Assembly: GCA_023430285.1 (NCBI GenBank) | Contig: JAEZAV010000117.1 | Coordinates: 1-6,590 of the forward strand | Length of the DNA stretch: 6,590 nt | Direction of reading: 5' to 3' | Origin: Methanobacteriota archaeon | GTDB lineage: Archaea > Methanobacteriota > Methanobacteria > Methanobacteriales > Methanobacteriaceae | Shown here: one piece after another, positions 1-4,699 of the stretch | How the letters are laid out: each line of letters starts with the position of its first letter | Numbering within the stretch: position 1 is the first letter of the stretch | Notes under the pieces: model-generated | What the model saw: the letters and a program-made list of their open reading frames with translations, nothing else | Told to the model about the DNA's origin: nothing | Database searches by the model: none | Position numbers and translations under genes: made by a program

Positions 1-452
1 AATGCGAATCTACATATTCTTTCAGAAGCCGCCTTGGTAATTACCCTAGTTGCAGTAGCACCTTCTGGAGTGTACTCTTCAATTCCAGAGTAGAGACCTT
101 CACTATTTTCCCTAACAATCAAAATATCAAGGTCTTTGTATAACGAGTCAATACCAGGATATGATTTAACAGGTCTTAAGTTTGCATAGAGCTCCAACTC
201 TTTTCTAAGAGTTATTATGGCACTTTTCATTCCCGGAACTGTTGTAACAGCTCCAAAAAGTGTGGCATCAGATTTTTTTGCTAGAGCGATCGTCTCTTCT
301 GGGATGGTTGTTCCAGTTTTTTTGTAGCATTCCTCTCCAGCATAGGCAGTTGTGTAATCCAAATCCAAATCTAAAACATCAATTATTTTAAGCACAGCAT
401 CAGTAACTTCAGGCCCAACACCGTCTCCTGGAATAACAGTTAAATTGTACAC
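1..452 (-). CDS. Isocitrate/isopropylmalate/homoisocitrate dehydrogenase family protein, N-terminal part (runs off the window)
   Basis: This is the first 150 codons of a beta-decarboxylating NAD(P)-dependent hydroxyacid dehydrogenase; the C-terminal half lies beyond position 1. Visible family marks are the N-terminal strand with GDGVGPEV (residues 9-16), the substrate loop TLRKELELYANLRP (81-94) with Arg83 and Arg93, and VRENSEGLY (113-121) with Arg114. These three arginines bind the malate moiety in the family. The start is GTG at 452-450: no in-frame ATG lies nearby, and a GGGG SD core sits 8 nt upstream. Three ATGs just before it are out of frame and reach a stop within six codons. From memory, the SAIITLRK stretch resembles methanogen AksF (homoisocitrate dehydrogenase, coenzyme B side-chain synthesis), whereas the following region is closer to LeuB. 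Family membership is clear; substrate (homoisocitrate, isopropylmalate or isocitrate) is not decided here. Confidence 0.9.
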   Translation of the reverse strand, partial: MYNLTVIPGDGVGPEVTDAVLKIIDVLDLDLDYTTAYAGEECYKKTGTTIPEETIALAKKSDATLFGAVTTVPGMKSAIITLRKELELYANLRPVKSYPGIDSLYKDLDILIVRENSEGLYSGIEEYTPEGATATRVITKAASERICRFA

Positions 453-502
453 ATCATCATCCCCTATTTTTTGTTTATTGAATAATAAAATTAAAGGGCA
501 TA

Positions 503-510
503 GTTATATC
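503..510 (-). promoter_or_regulatory. Candidate TATA box for the dehydrogenase gene
   Basis: On the minus strand this reads GATATAAC. It lies about 50 bp upstream of the GTG start, which would give a transcript start near 481 and a leader of about 28 nt. A second AT-rich candidate (CATATACT, 515-522) lies slightly further upstream. The spacer is AT-rich, so the call rests only on position and a partial consensus match. Confidence 0.35.
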
Positions 511-610
511 ATACAGTATATGTTAATTTAATCATAAAAATGATATCGATTTAGTGGGAAAAAGTTAATGGTTGTGTTTGAAAGTTACATTGAAACTAAT
601 GTCTAAACTG

Positions 611-618
611 TATAAATT
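611..618 (+). promoter_or_regulatory. Weak candidate TATA box for the HEAT-repeat gene
   Basis: TATAAATT fits the archaeal TATA consensus only in part. It would give a leader of roughly 130 nt, which would carry most of the GTTAC repeats. Other AT-rich stretches nearer the gene could serve instead, so the assignment is tentative. Confidence 0.25.
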
Positions 619-757
619 CCATTGTTACGGCTTAATTAATCGAACTGCTAATTCTGTTACATCAAAAAGTTTATTCTTAATGAGTTACATAAAGTAACAA
701 AATGTGTTTTTTAATGAACGAATTTTTTTGATTGCTAAATTTTTTTAATTAAATCAT

Positions 758-761
758 GGGG
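758..761 (+). promoter_or_regulatory. Shine-Dalgarno core that decides the HEAT gene start
   Basis: GGGG lies only 2 nt before the ATG at 764 but 8 nt before the in-frame ATG at 770. The dehydrogenase gene on the other strand has the same GGGG-8 nt-start arrangement. The ATG at 770 is therefore the better start. Confidence 0.5.
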
Positions 762-769
762 ATATGAAA

Positions 770-1330
770 ATGGAACGTGAAGCAAATATTGAAAGACTCA
801 TACAGACCCTTAAAGATGAAGATGAATTGGTGCAAACTCAGGCTATGGGACTTTTAGAGGAAATTGGAGAACCTGCTGTTGATAAACTAATGATTGCTGC
901 CGATGATGATGATAAAGATATTCGTAAAGGATCTATACGCGTTCTAGGAATAATAGCTGATCCAAGTGCTATCGATGTACTAATAGACTCCTTGAATGAT
1001 CCCAACAAATGGGTCAGGAGGGAAGCTTCTACTGCACTCGGAAACATGGGTGATCCTGCAGTTGATCCTCTGATAGAAACTCTGAATAATGAAGATTGGC
1101 GTGTTCGAGGAGGAGCAGCATGGGCTCTTGGTAAAATAGCCAATAAAAAAGCTGTTGAACCTCTTATTGCAGTTATGGATGATGAGAGTGGCTTTGTTCG
1201 AGGAGGAGCAGCATGGGCACTCGGAAACATGGGGGATGAAAGGGGAATTGAACCCCTTAAAAAAGCTTTGAATGATAAAAGCAGCTATGTTAGAAGGGTT
1301 TCTGAGAAATTTTTAGACAAACTTGAATAA
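770..1330 (+). CDS. HEAT-like (PBS-lyase type) repeat protein, six repeats
   Basis: This is a 186-residue all-helical repeat protein. About six units of 30-31 residues follow one another, each with the pattern (A/G)(V/I)(D/E)xLIxxLxDxxxxVRxxAxxALGxxGDP. They occupy essentially the whole chain, leaving no room for a catalytic domain, so a scaffold or protein-binding role is likely; the partner is unknown. The family is annotated as phycobilin-lyase-related only because of the repeats, and a lyase activity should not be inferred in a methanogen. From memory, Methanothermobacter has a shorter homologue, MTH187, of known helical structure. The start at 770 is preferred over the ATG at 764 on SD spacing, trimming two residues. 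Units 4 and 5 share a 24-bp identical DNA segment, a sign of recent internal duplication or gene conversion. The gene stands alone, 146 bp before mdh. Confidence 0.85.
   Translation: MEREANIERLIQTLKDEDELVQTQAMGLLEEIGEPAVDKLMIAADDDDKDIRKGSIRVLGIIADPSAIDVLIDSLNDPNKWVRREASTALGNMGDPAVDPLIETLNNEDWRVRGGAAWALGKIANKKAVEPLIAVMDDESGFVRGGAAWALGNMGDERGIEPLKKALNDKSSYVRRVSEKFLDKLE
1102..1218 (+). repeat. Internal 24-bp exact direct repeat in the HEAT gene
   Basis: Positions 1102-1125 and 1195-1218 are identical over 24 bp, offset by exactly 93 bp (31 codons, one HEAT unit). They encode VRGGAAWA in units 4 and 5. A second shared 17-bp segment (1034-1050 and 1217-1233) links units 3 and 5. Codon-level identity, not just protein similarity, points to recent unit duplication or conversion. 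Confidence 0.85.
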
Positions 1331-1358
1331 AACAATATTGAAAATTCGATAGATAGTG

Positions 1359-1379
1359 GGATGGACAACTATTCCATTC
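1359..1379 (+). terminator. Possible weak hairpin after the HEAT gene
   Basis: GGATGGA (1359-1365) can pair with TCCATTC (1373-1379) over 7 bp including one G-U pair, with a 7-nt loop. An AT-rich, T-containing stretch follows (1381-1392). It lies 28 nt after the HEAT stop codon. Archaeal termination depends mainly on T-runs, so the role is uncertain. Confidence 0.25.
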
Positions 1380-1385
1380 ATCTAA

Positions 1386-1393
1386 TTTTATAA
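1386..1393 (+). promoter_or_regulatory. Candidate TATA box for mdh
   Basis: The stretch TTTTATAA lies about 90 bp before the mdh start. It would place transcription initiation near 1412-1420, at the left arm of the inverted repeat 1414-1444. Only the AT-rich match and the spacing support it. Confidence 0.35.
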
Positions 1394-1408
1394 TAGAATT
1401 CAAATTAA

Positions 1409-1444
1409 TTATCTGATCAAGATAACTCGCGGTTATCTGAATCA
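1409..1444. promoter_or_regulatory. Operator-like inverted and direct repeat upstream of mdh
   Basis: AGATAAC-TCGCG-GTTATCT (1420-1438) is a perfect 7-bp inverted repeat. It is flanked by a further 4-bp match, TGAT (1414-1417) with ATCA (1441-1444), after two mismatches. TTATCTGA also occurs twice in direct orientation (1409-1416 and 1433-1440). The element ends 32 bp before the TTG start and overlaps the expected transcription start, so it could be a repressor site or a 5'-leader hairpin. No T-run follows, which speaks against a terminator. Confidence 0.5.
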
Positions 1445-1466
1445 TTTTATATTATCAAAGGAGAGG

Positions 1467-1472
1467 GGTGAT
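1467..1472 (+). promoter_or_regulatory. Shine-Dalgarno GGTGAT for mdh
   Basis: GGTGAT ends 4 nt before TTG 1477. The GXGXG gene downstream has exactly the same GGTGAT-4 nt-start spacing (4690-4700). The GTG at 1468, which would add three residues, is part of this SD and is therefore unlikely to be the start codon. Confidence 0.7.
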
Positions 1473-1476
1473 ACAT

Positions 1477-2424
1477 TTGAAAGTTAGTGTAATTGGAGCA
1501 TCTGGAAGAGTTGGTAAAGCAGCAGCGTTCTGCCTTGCGGAAGAAAACTCTGTGAACAATTTAGTGCTTATCTCAAGAAAGGAAAGCTTTGACAAAGTTG
1601 AAGGAGAGGCTCTTGATATGTACGATGCTTTGGCTGCCAAAGATGTTAACGTGAAGATCACCGCCTCATATGATTTTGAAGATGTAAAAAATTCTGACAT
1701 TGTAGTTCTAAGTGCAGGACAACCTAGAAGTTCTGGAATGTCTAGAATGGATGTTGCCGTACCAAATGCTAAGATAGTGGCAGAATATGCTCGTGCAATT
1801 GCCAAGTTTGCACCAGATTCAGTTATACTCGTTGTAACCAACCCCGTTGATATAATGACCCATGTAGCTTTGAAAGCCTCTGGATTTGATAAACACAAAG
1901 TATTTGGTTTGGGAAACCATTTAGATTCTTTAAGATTGAAAAATCTCATCTCTCAACACTTCAACATCCATGTAAGTGAAATACACACCAGGGTGATGGG
2001 TGAACATGGAGATAACATGGTCCCAATAATGAGTTCCACATCCATAGGAGGCATACTGCTTAAATATTTCAAGGGCTATGATGATTTTGACATGGACAGA
2101 ACCGTGGAAAAGGTTAAAAATGCAGGTAACTACGTGATCAAGAAGAAGGGAGCTACAGAGTACGGACCAGCGTTCGCAATTTCCAACATAGCCATGATTG
2201 TTTTAAATGATGAAAAGAAAATATTGACTGTTAGTGCACTTTTAGATGGTGAAATTGAAGGCGTGAAAGATGTTTGCCTTGGAGTTCCAGTAAAACTGGG
2301 TATTGATGGGATTGAAAGGATAATTCCAATAATCATGACAGAAAGAGAAAGGAAAGCCTTTTTAAAAGCGGCAGAGGAAGTTAAAACTAAAACTGAAGAA
2401 GTTATGAATGCTATAGATCTTTGA
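1477..2424 (+). CDS. mdh: L-malate dehydrogenase (LDH/MDH superfamily, methanogen NAD(P)-type)
   Basis: This cytosolic enzyme interconverts oxaloacetate and malate. In methanogens with a partial reductive citric-acid pathway it feeds fumarate, succinate and 2-oxoglutarate synthesis. Visible marks in the 315-residue chain are the nucleotide-binding GASGRVG (7-13), the mobile loop GQPRSSGMSRMD (81-92) with Arg84 and Arg90 typical of malate specificity, NPVD (122-125), Asp150 and Arg153 in LDSLR, and the catalytic His177 in GEHGD. The end of strand 2 reads SRK (33-35) rather than an acidic residue, which suggests that NADP(H) is accepted. From memory, one of the two Methanothermobacter malate dehydrogenases is of this LDH-like type and mainly reduces oxaloacetate. 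The TTG start gives the family N-terminus MKVSVIGASGRVG and a properly spaced SD. The length matches the M. jannaschii homologue (about 313). It is probably transcribed alone. Confidence 0.93.
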   Translation: MKVSVIGASGRVGKAAAFCLAEENSVNNLVLISRKESFDKVEGEALDMYDALAAKDVNVKITASYDFEDVKNSDIVVLSAGQPRSSGMSRMDVAVPNAKIVAEYARAIAKFAPDSVILVVTNPVDIMTHVALKASGFDKHKVFGLGNHLDSLRLKNLISQHFNIHVSEIHTRVMGEHGDNMVPIMSSTSIGGILLKYFKGYDDFDMDRTVEKVKNAGNYVIKKKGATEYGPAFAISNIAMIVLNDEKKILTVSALLDGEIEGVKDVCLGVPVKLGIDGIERIIPIIMTERERKAFLKAAEEVKTKTEEVMNAIDL

Positions 2425-2514
2425 TCTTACTAGTTTGAAATTAGAGCTAACTAAAATTAGTACATATAATACATTAAACTCTCATAAAATTCGTTTTAAT
2501 TGAACATGGCTTTA

Positions 2515-2551
2515 AAAAAGTAAAAATTATGATTCAAAAAAATTGAATCAT
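2515..2551 (-). terminator. Hairpin plus T-run ending the small surface-protein gene
   Basis: ATGATTCAA (2529-2537) and TTGAATCAT (2543-2551) form a perfect 9-bp inverted repeat with a 5-nt loop. Read on the minus strand, the stem begins 17 nt after the TGA stop and is followed by a T-rich stretch (2515-2527). On the plus strand no T-run follows at once, so it serves the minus-strand gene better than mdh, although it lies between the two converging genes and could act on both. Confidence 0.6.
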
Positions 2552-2567
2552 TAATTAAAACTTATTT

Positions 2568-2804
2568 TCATGATGGAGTATTATTTGTGTTGTTGCTAGG
2601 TGTGTTATTCTTTGCAGGTGTGTTGTTCTTTACTGGTGTGACTGAAGTATTTTTTTGTGTTGTTGTTCCTGTTGTTGTGTTTGTGGAGTTGTTACTTACA
2701 TTTAATGTAACGTTACCTGCTCCTTGATACAATCCTACAACGTATCCCACTACACCGGCAACTGCTACTAAAACAACAATTAATATAACGAGTTTTTCGT
2801 CCAT
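2568..2804 (-). CDS. Small membrane-anchored Asn/Thr-rich surface protein, unknown function
   Basis: This is a 78-residue protein of unknown function. Residues 5-25 form one strongly hydrophobic helix (LVILIVVLVAVAGVVGYVVG) after the short charged start MDEK. The rest (about 29-78) is low complexity, rich in Asn, Thr, Ser and Pro, with imperfect KNNTP(A/S) repeats near the end. I count ten N-x-S/T sequons (Asn 31, 35, 38, 39, 42, 52, 60, 66, 71, 74), so a heavily N-glycosylated external tail on an uncleaved anchor is the natural reading. There is no lipobox or cysteine. It is very likely a real gene: a strong SD (AGGAGGT, 2809-2815), a consensus TATA box at 2898-2905 and a terminator-like hairpin all fit it. 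It stands convergent to mdh and divergent from the pdxT-glt operon. Confidence 0.75.
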   Translation of the reverse strand: MDEKLVILIVVLVAVAGVVGYVVGLYQGAGNVTLNVSNNSTNTTTGTTTQKNTSVTPVKNNTPAKNNTPSNNTNNTPS

Positions 2805-2808
2805 TGTT

Positions 2809-2815
2809 ACCTCCT
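2809..2815 (-). promoter_or_regulatory. Strong Shine-Dalgarno of the small surface-protein gene
   Basis: On the minus strand AGGAGGT lies 4 nt before the ATG at 2804-2802. It is one of the best SD matches in the window and supports translation of this short gene. Confidence 0.75.
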
Positions 2816-2897
2816 GATAAATATCTTGATCTTTTATCTAATTTTAATAAATTATAATAATAGATTGAATGTAATTATTATTAAGATTTTCACATGC

Positions 2898-2909
2898 TAT
2901 ATAAACTTT
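2898..2909 (-). promoter_or_regulatory. TATA box with BRE-like AAAG, minus strand
   Basis: The minus strand reads AAAGTTTATATA, a purine BRE-like element followed by the archaeal TATA consensus TTTATATA. Transcription would start near 2872-2877, giving a leader of about 70 nt for the small surface-protein gene. The same 12 bases occur on the plus strand at 2955-2966. Confidence 0.65.
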
Positions 2910-2925
2910 ATTGATCACGAAAGAA

Positions 2926-2941
2926 ATTATTTATAAATAAT
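2926..2941. promoter_or_regulatory. 16-bp perfect palindrome midway between divergent promoters
   Basis: ATTATTTATAAATAAT is a perfect palindrome centred at 2933/2934. The two inverted TATA elements (2898-2909 and 2955-2966) are centred at 2932, almost the same point. It could be a shared operator for both directions. It is made only of A and T in an AT-rich region, so chance is a real alternative. Confidence 0.4.
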
Positions 2942-2954
2942 AATGTTAAATTGA

Positions 2955-2966
2955 AAAGTTTATATA
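2955..2966 (+). promoter_or_regulatory. TATA box with BRE-like AAAG for the pdxT-glt operon
   Basis: AAAGTTTATATA is identical to the minus-strand element at 2898-2909. It would start transcription near 2985-2990, giving a leader of roughly 195 nt before pdxT. That leader would contain the palindrome at 3068-3083 and the 30-codon ORF. Other TATA-like stretches (2976-2992, 3010-3017, 3088-3095) could give shorter leaders. Confidence 0.6.
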
Positions 2967-3067
2967 AGTGTTCAGTTATATAAGATATATAAGTACTAAA
3001 TTGAACATTGTATAAATTTAATAGAATATAGAAATATTAGTTCAACATTTCTTGTAGGCGATTTTTA

Positions 3068-3083
3068 CGGAAAATATTTTCCG
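3068..3083. promoter_or_regulatory. 16-bp perfect palindrome in the pdxT leader
   Basis: CGGAAAATATTTTCCG is a perfect palindrome. Pairing can extend by 3 bp (TTA with TAA) if G3084 is bulged. It ends 10 bp before the ATG of the 30-codon ORF and about 100 bp before pdxT. It has GC-bearing ends, unlike the AT background, which favours a dimeric protein-binding site or a leader hairpin. No T-run follows, so a terminator is unlikely. Confidence 0.45.
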
Positions 3084-3093
3084 GTAATTATAT

Positions 3094-3186
3094 ATGATAT
3101 ATTCATCTAATAAGATCACCTTAGAAAGTTTACAGAGGAATATAAAGACTTTAAAGGACGATCTTAGAGAGTTGGATTATAAATGA
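3094..3186 (+). CDS. Candidate 30-residue coiled-coil peptide overlapping pdxT
   Basis: A short frame of 30 codons runs from ATG 3094 to TGA 3184-3186. Its stop shares ATGA with the pdxT start (3183-3185), the usual layout of translationally coupled genes. Residues 10, 13, 17, 20, 24 and 27 are L, L, I, L, L, L, a perfect 3-4 heptad spacing with mostly charged or polar residues between. The peptide is therefore predicted to be one amphipathic helix able to form a coiled coil. The possible SD is weak (GGTAAT, 3083-3088, 5 nt before the ATG). pdxT itself lacks a clear SD, which would make the coupling meaningful. The ORF cannot extend upstream because a TAA lies in frame at 3085-3087. No family is recognised; a leader peptide or a chance frame remain possible. 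Confidence 0.5.
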   Translation: MIYSSNKITLESLQRNIKTLKDDLRELDYK

Positions 3187-3758
3187 TAAGTATAGGAATA
3201 TTAGACTTACAAGGAGATGTTTCTGAGCATTTTGAGGCTACTAAAAAAGCTTTGAGCAGTATGAATATTGAAGCCAATACTCTGAAAGTTAAAACTGTTG
3301 AAGATCTTTCCATGTGCAACGGACTTATCATTTCCGGGGGAGAAAGCACAGTAATAGGCAAACTTATGGAAAAAACTGGCCTTAAAACAGCAATAATAGA
3401 AAAAAATATCCCTGTGTTAGGGACTTGTGCTGGGTTAGTACTGCTTGCAACAGAAACAGATTATGAACAGCCATTACTCGGCCTTATTGACATGAAAGTC
3501 AAAAGAAACGGTTTTGGTAGACAAAAAGCATCCTTCGAAAATGAAATAGAAATTTTCGGCGATAAATATGAAGGAGTGTTCATCAGAGCACCCTACATAG
3601 AAAAGTTAAACAATGGAAAAGTATTGGCCAGGGTTAACAATAAAATAGTTGCGGTCGCATCTGGAAAACATGTTGCCACGGCCTTCCATCCAGAACTCAC
3701 TGAAGATACAAAGATTCATGAGTACTTCATAAAGGAGGTATTAAAGTGTGTGGAATAG
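3183..3758 (+). CDS. pdxT: PdxT, glutaminase subunit of pyridoxal 5'-phosphate synthase
   Basis: This 191-residue class I glutamine amidotransferase hydrolyses glutamine and passes ammonia to PdxS, which builds pyridoxal 5'-phosphate from ribose 5-phosphate and glyceraldehyde 3-phosphate. Family marks are LQGDVSEH (9-15 region), GGES (52-55), GTCAGL (80-85) with the nucleophile Cys82, RNGFGRQ (108-114), FIRAP (133-137), and HPE with His169 and Glu171 completing the triad. The length is normal for the family (190-200). The start is fixed: a TAA lies in frame immediately upstream. No good SD precedes it, but it overlaps the 30-codon ORF by ATGA, suggesting coupled translation. pdxS is not in this window. 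The 3' end overlaps the glutamate synthase glutaminase gene by 13 bp and contains that gene's SD, so PLP and glutamate synthesis genes are tied in one operon. Confidence 0.96.
   Translation: MISIGILDLQGDVSEHFEATKKALSSMNIEANTLKVKTVEDLSMCNGLIISGGESTVIGKLMEKTGLKTAIIEKNIPVLGTCAGLVLLATETDYEQPLLGLIDMKVKRNGFGRQKASFENEIEIFGDKYEGVFIRAPYIEKLNNGKVLARVNNKIVAVASGKHVATAFHPELTEDTKIHEYFIKEVLKCVE
3732..3739 (+). promoter_or_regulatory. Shine-Dalgarno inside pdxT for the glutaminase gene
   Basis: AAGGAGGT lies 6 nt before GTG 3746, inside the last codons of pdxT. It supports the GTG start, which puts the catalytic cysteine at position 2. Confidence 0.8.
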
Positions 3759-4663
3759 CAGGAGTAGTATACAAAGATAAAAAGCTTCATCCCGTTGGTG
3801 ATGACCTCACAAAGATGTTAGATGCATTACAGCACAGAGGACCAGATTCTGCTGGTTTAGCTATATACGGCGGGCTTGGATTAAAAGAAAATGAATATCT
3901 CCTAAACATAGAAGTTAAGGAGAAACATGGCCTTCTAGAAGCAGTTAAAGAAACTGTGAATACTGCTACACCCATAAAAAAAGAGGAAATCATTCCATCA
4001 GTCGAAAATTACATGATATACCGATGCAAAATTGGTTTAAATTCATTCTCTGATTTAAAACCATTGATCATGGATATCGACAAAATTGACGATGTGGTAG
4101 TACTCAACGGGGCACATTCATTTGAAATGATAAAAGATGTTGGTTTAGTAAAGGAAATAGCTGCAAGGTACGATACAACATCAAAAATGGGAACCCATGG
4201 AATTGGACACACAAGATTTTCAACTGAAAGTCTGGTTGACAGGTACCATGCACACCCATTCCAGAGTTACATTATTCCAGACATAACAGTCGTACACAAC
4301 GGCCAAATAACCAACTACTGGAAAATAAGGGATCCTCTAGAACGTAAAGGCCACATATTCGAAACAAATAACGACACAGAATGTATTGTGCACTACATAG
4401 CAGACAAACTTTCTGAAGGTTACAAACTCGAAGAAGCTCTTGAACAATCTGTTAAAGATATGGATGGTCCATTTTCATACATAGTTGGAACACCTAATGG
4501 GGTTGGAATTGCAAAGGATCAGCTGGGACTCAGACCGGGAGTCATGGCTGAAAATAACGAAGTCTTTGCCATAGCATCTGAAGAAGTGTCCCTAAGGGAA
4601 GTTATGGACACCCATGACATAGATCAGATAGCCCCTGGAGAAACAAGATCTTACACAATATAA
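3746..4663 (+). CDS. Archaeal glutamate synthase, glutaminase (class II GATase) subunit
   Basis: This 305-residue N-terminal-nucleophile amidotransferase is equivalent to the glutaminase domain of large glutamate synthases, here a separate polypeptide. It releases ammonia from glutamine for the FMN subunit encoded downstream. After removal of Met, Cys2 (MCGIAG) becomes the catalytic nucleophile. Other marks are QHRGPDSAG (29-37), GIGHTRFST (152-160) with Arg157, HNGQITN (184-190) with the oxyanion-hole Asn185-Gly186, NNDTE (208-212) with Asp210, DGPFS (240-244) and KDQLGLRP (257-264). An insertion of roughly 100 residues (about 43-145) separates the first two motifs. No phosphoribosyltransferase or sugar isomerase domain follows, which excludes PurF, GlmS and AsnB. 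It overlaps pdxT by 13 bp and is 36 bp from the GXGXG gene, both plus-strand operon partners. Confidence 0.9.
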   Translation: MCGIAGVVYKDKKLHPVGDDLTKMLDALQHRGPDSAGLAIYGGLGLKENEYLLNIEVKEKHGLLEAVKETVNTATPIKKEEIIPSVENYMIYRCKIGLNSFSDLKPLIMDIDKIDDVVVLNGAHSFEMIKDVGLVKEIAARYDTTSKMGTHGIGHTRFSTESLVDRYHAHPFQSYIIPDITVVHNGQITNYWKIRDPLERKGHIFETNNDTECIVHYIADKLSEGYKLEEALEQSVKDMDGPFSYIVGTPNGVGIAKDQLGLRPGVMAENNEVFAIASEEVSLREVMDTHDIDQIAPGETRSYTI

Positions 4664-4689
4664 CGACCAAAAGGCATAAAAAAGATTTA

Positions 4690-4695
4690 GGTGAT
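4690..4695 (+). promoter_or_regulatory. Shine-Dalgarno GGTGAT deciding the GXGXG gene start
   Basis: GGTGAT is followed by a 4-nt spacer and ATG 4700. The in-frame GTG at 4691 is part of the SD itself, so the protein begins MSEFIIN rather than three residues earlier. Confidence 0.75.
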
Positions 4696-4699
4696 TAGT

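Larger units (their letters stand above)
453..769. other. Divergent intergenic spacer with GTTAC repeats
   Basis: This AT-rich spacer of about 317 bp separates the minus-strand dehydrogenase from the plus-strand HEAT-repeat gene. I find no convincing ORF or RNA gene in it. It contains a TATA-like TATAAATT (611-618, plus) and four direct GTTAC words starting at 584, 624, 656 and 684. Three of these are GTTACAT. The last forms an inverted repeat with GTAAC at 694-698 (GTTAC-ATAAA-GTAAC). The cluster lies wholly on the HEAT-gene side and could be operator sites, but this is inference. Confidence 0.5.
2805..3182. other. AT-rich divergent promoter region
   Basis: This stretch of about 378 bp lies between the minus-strand surface-protein gene and pdxT. 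It holds two inverted 12-bp BRE/TATA elements, an AT palindrome between them, a 6-bp inverted repeat TTGAAC/GTTCAA (3001-3006 and 3040-3045), the palindrome at 3068-3083 and a 30-codon ORF overlapping pdxT. I see no tRNA, rRNA or GC-rich structured RNA in it. Confidence 0.6.

Noticed and set aside
838..1230. 130-codon minus-strand frame opposite the HEAT gene
   Set aside because: It mirrors the repeat periodicity of the HEAT gene, has no SD and shows low-complexity Ser/Ala/Pro content typical of an antisense shadow.
1455..1949. 164-codon minus-strand frame opposite mdh
   Set aside because: The plus strand carries a complete malate dehydrogenase with all catalytic motifs; the antisense protein has no recognisable features.
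2529..2551. Hairpin as the terminator of mdh
   Set aside because: It lies over 100 bp after the mdh stop and has no immediate T-run on the plus strand; it suits the minus-strand gene better.
2707..2716. GTAACGTTAC palindrome
   Set aside because: It lies inside the coding region of the small surface protein (Asn-Val-Thr codons) and is explained by codon content.
2968..3182. Structured RNA or riboswitch in the pdxT leader
   Set aside because: Apart from short palindromes the region is AT-rich with no multi-stem pattern that I can recognise, and much of its 3' part reads as the 30-codon ORF.
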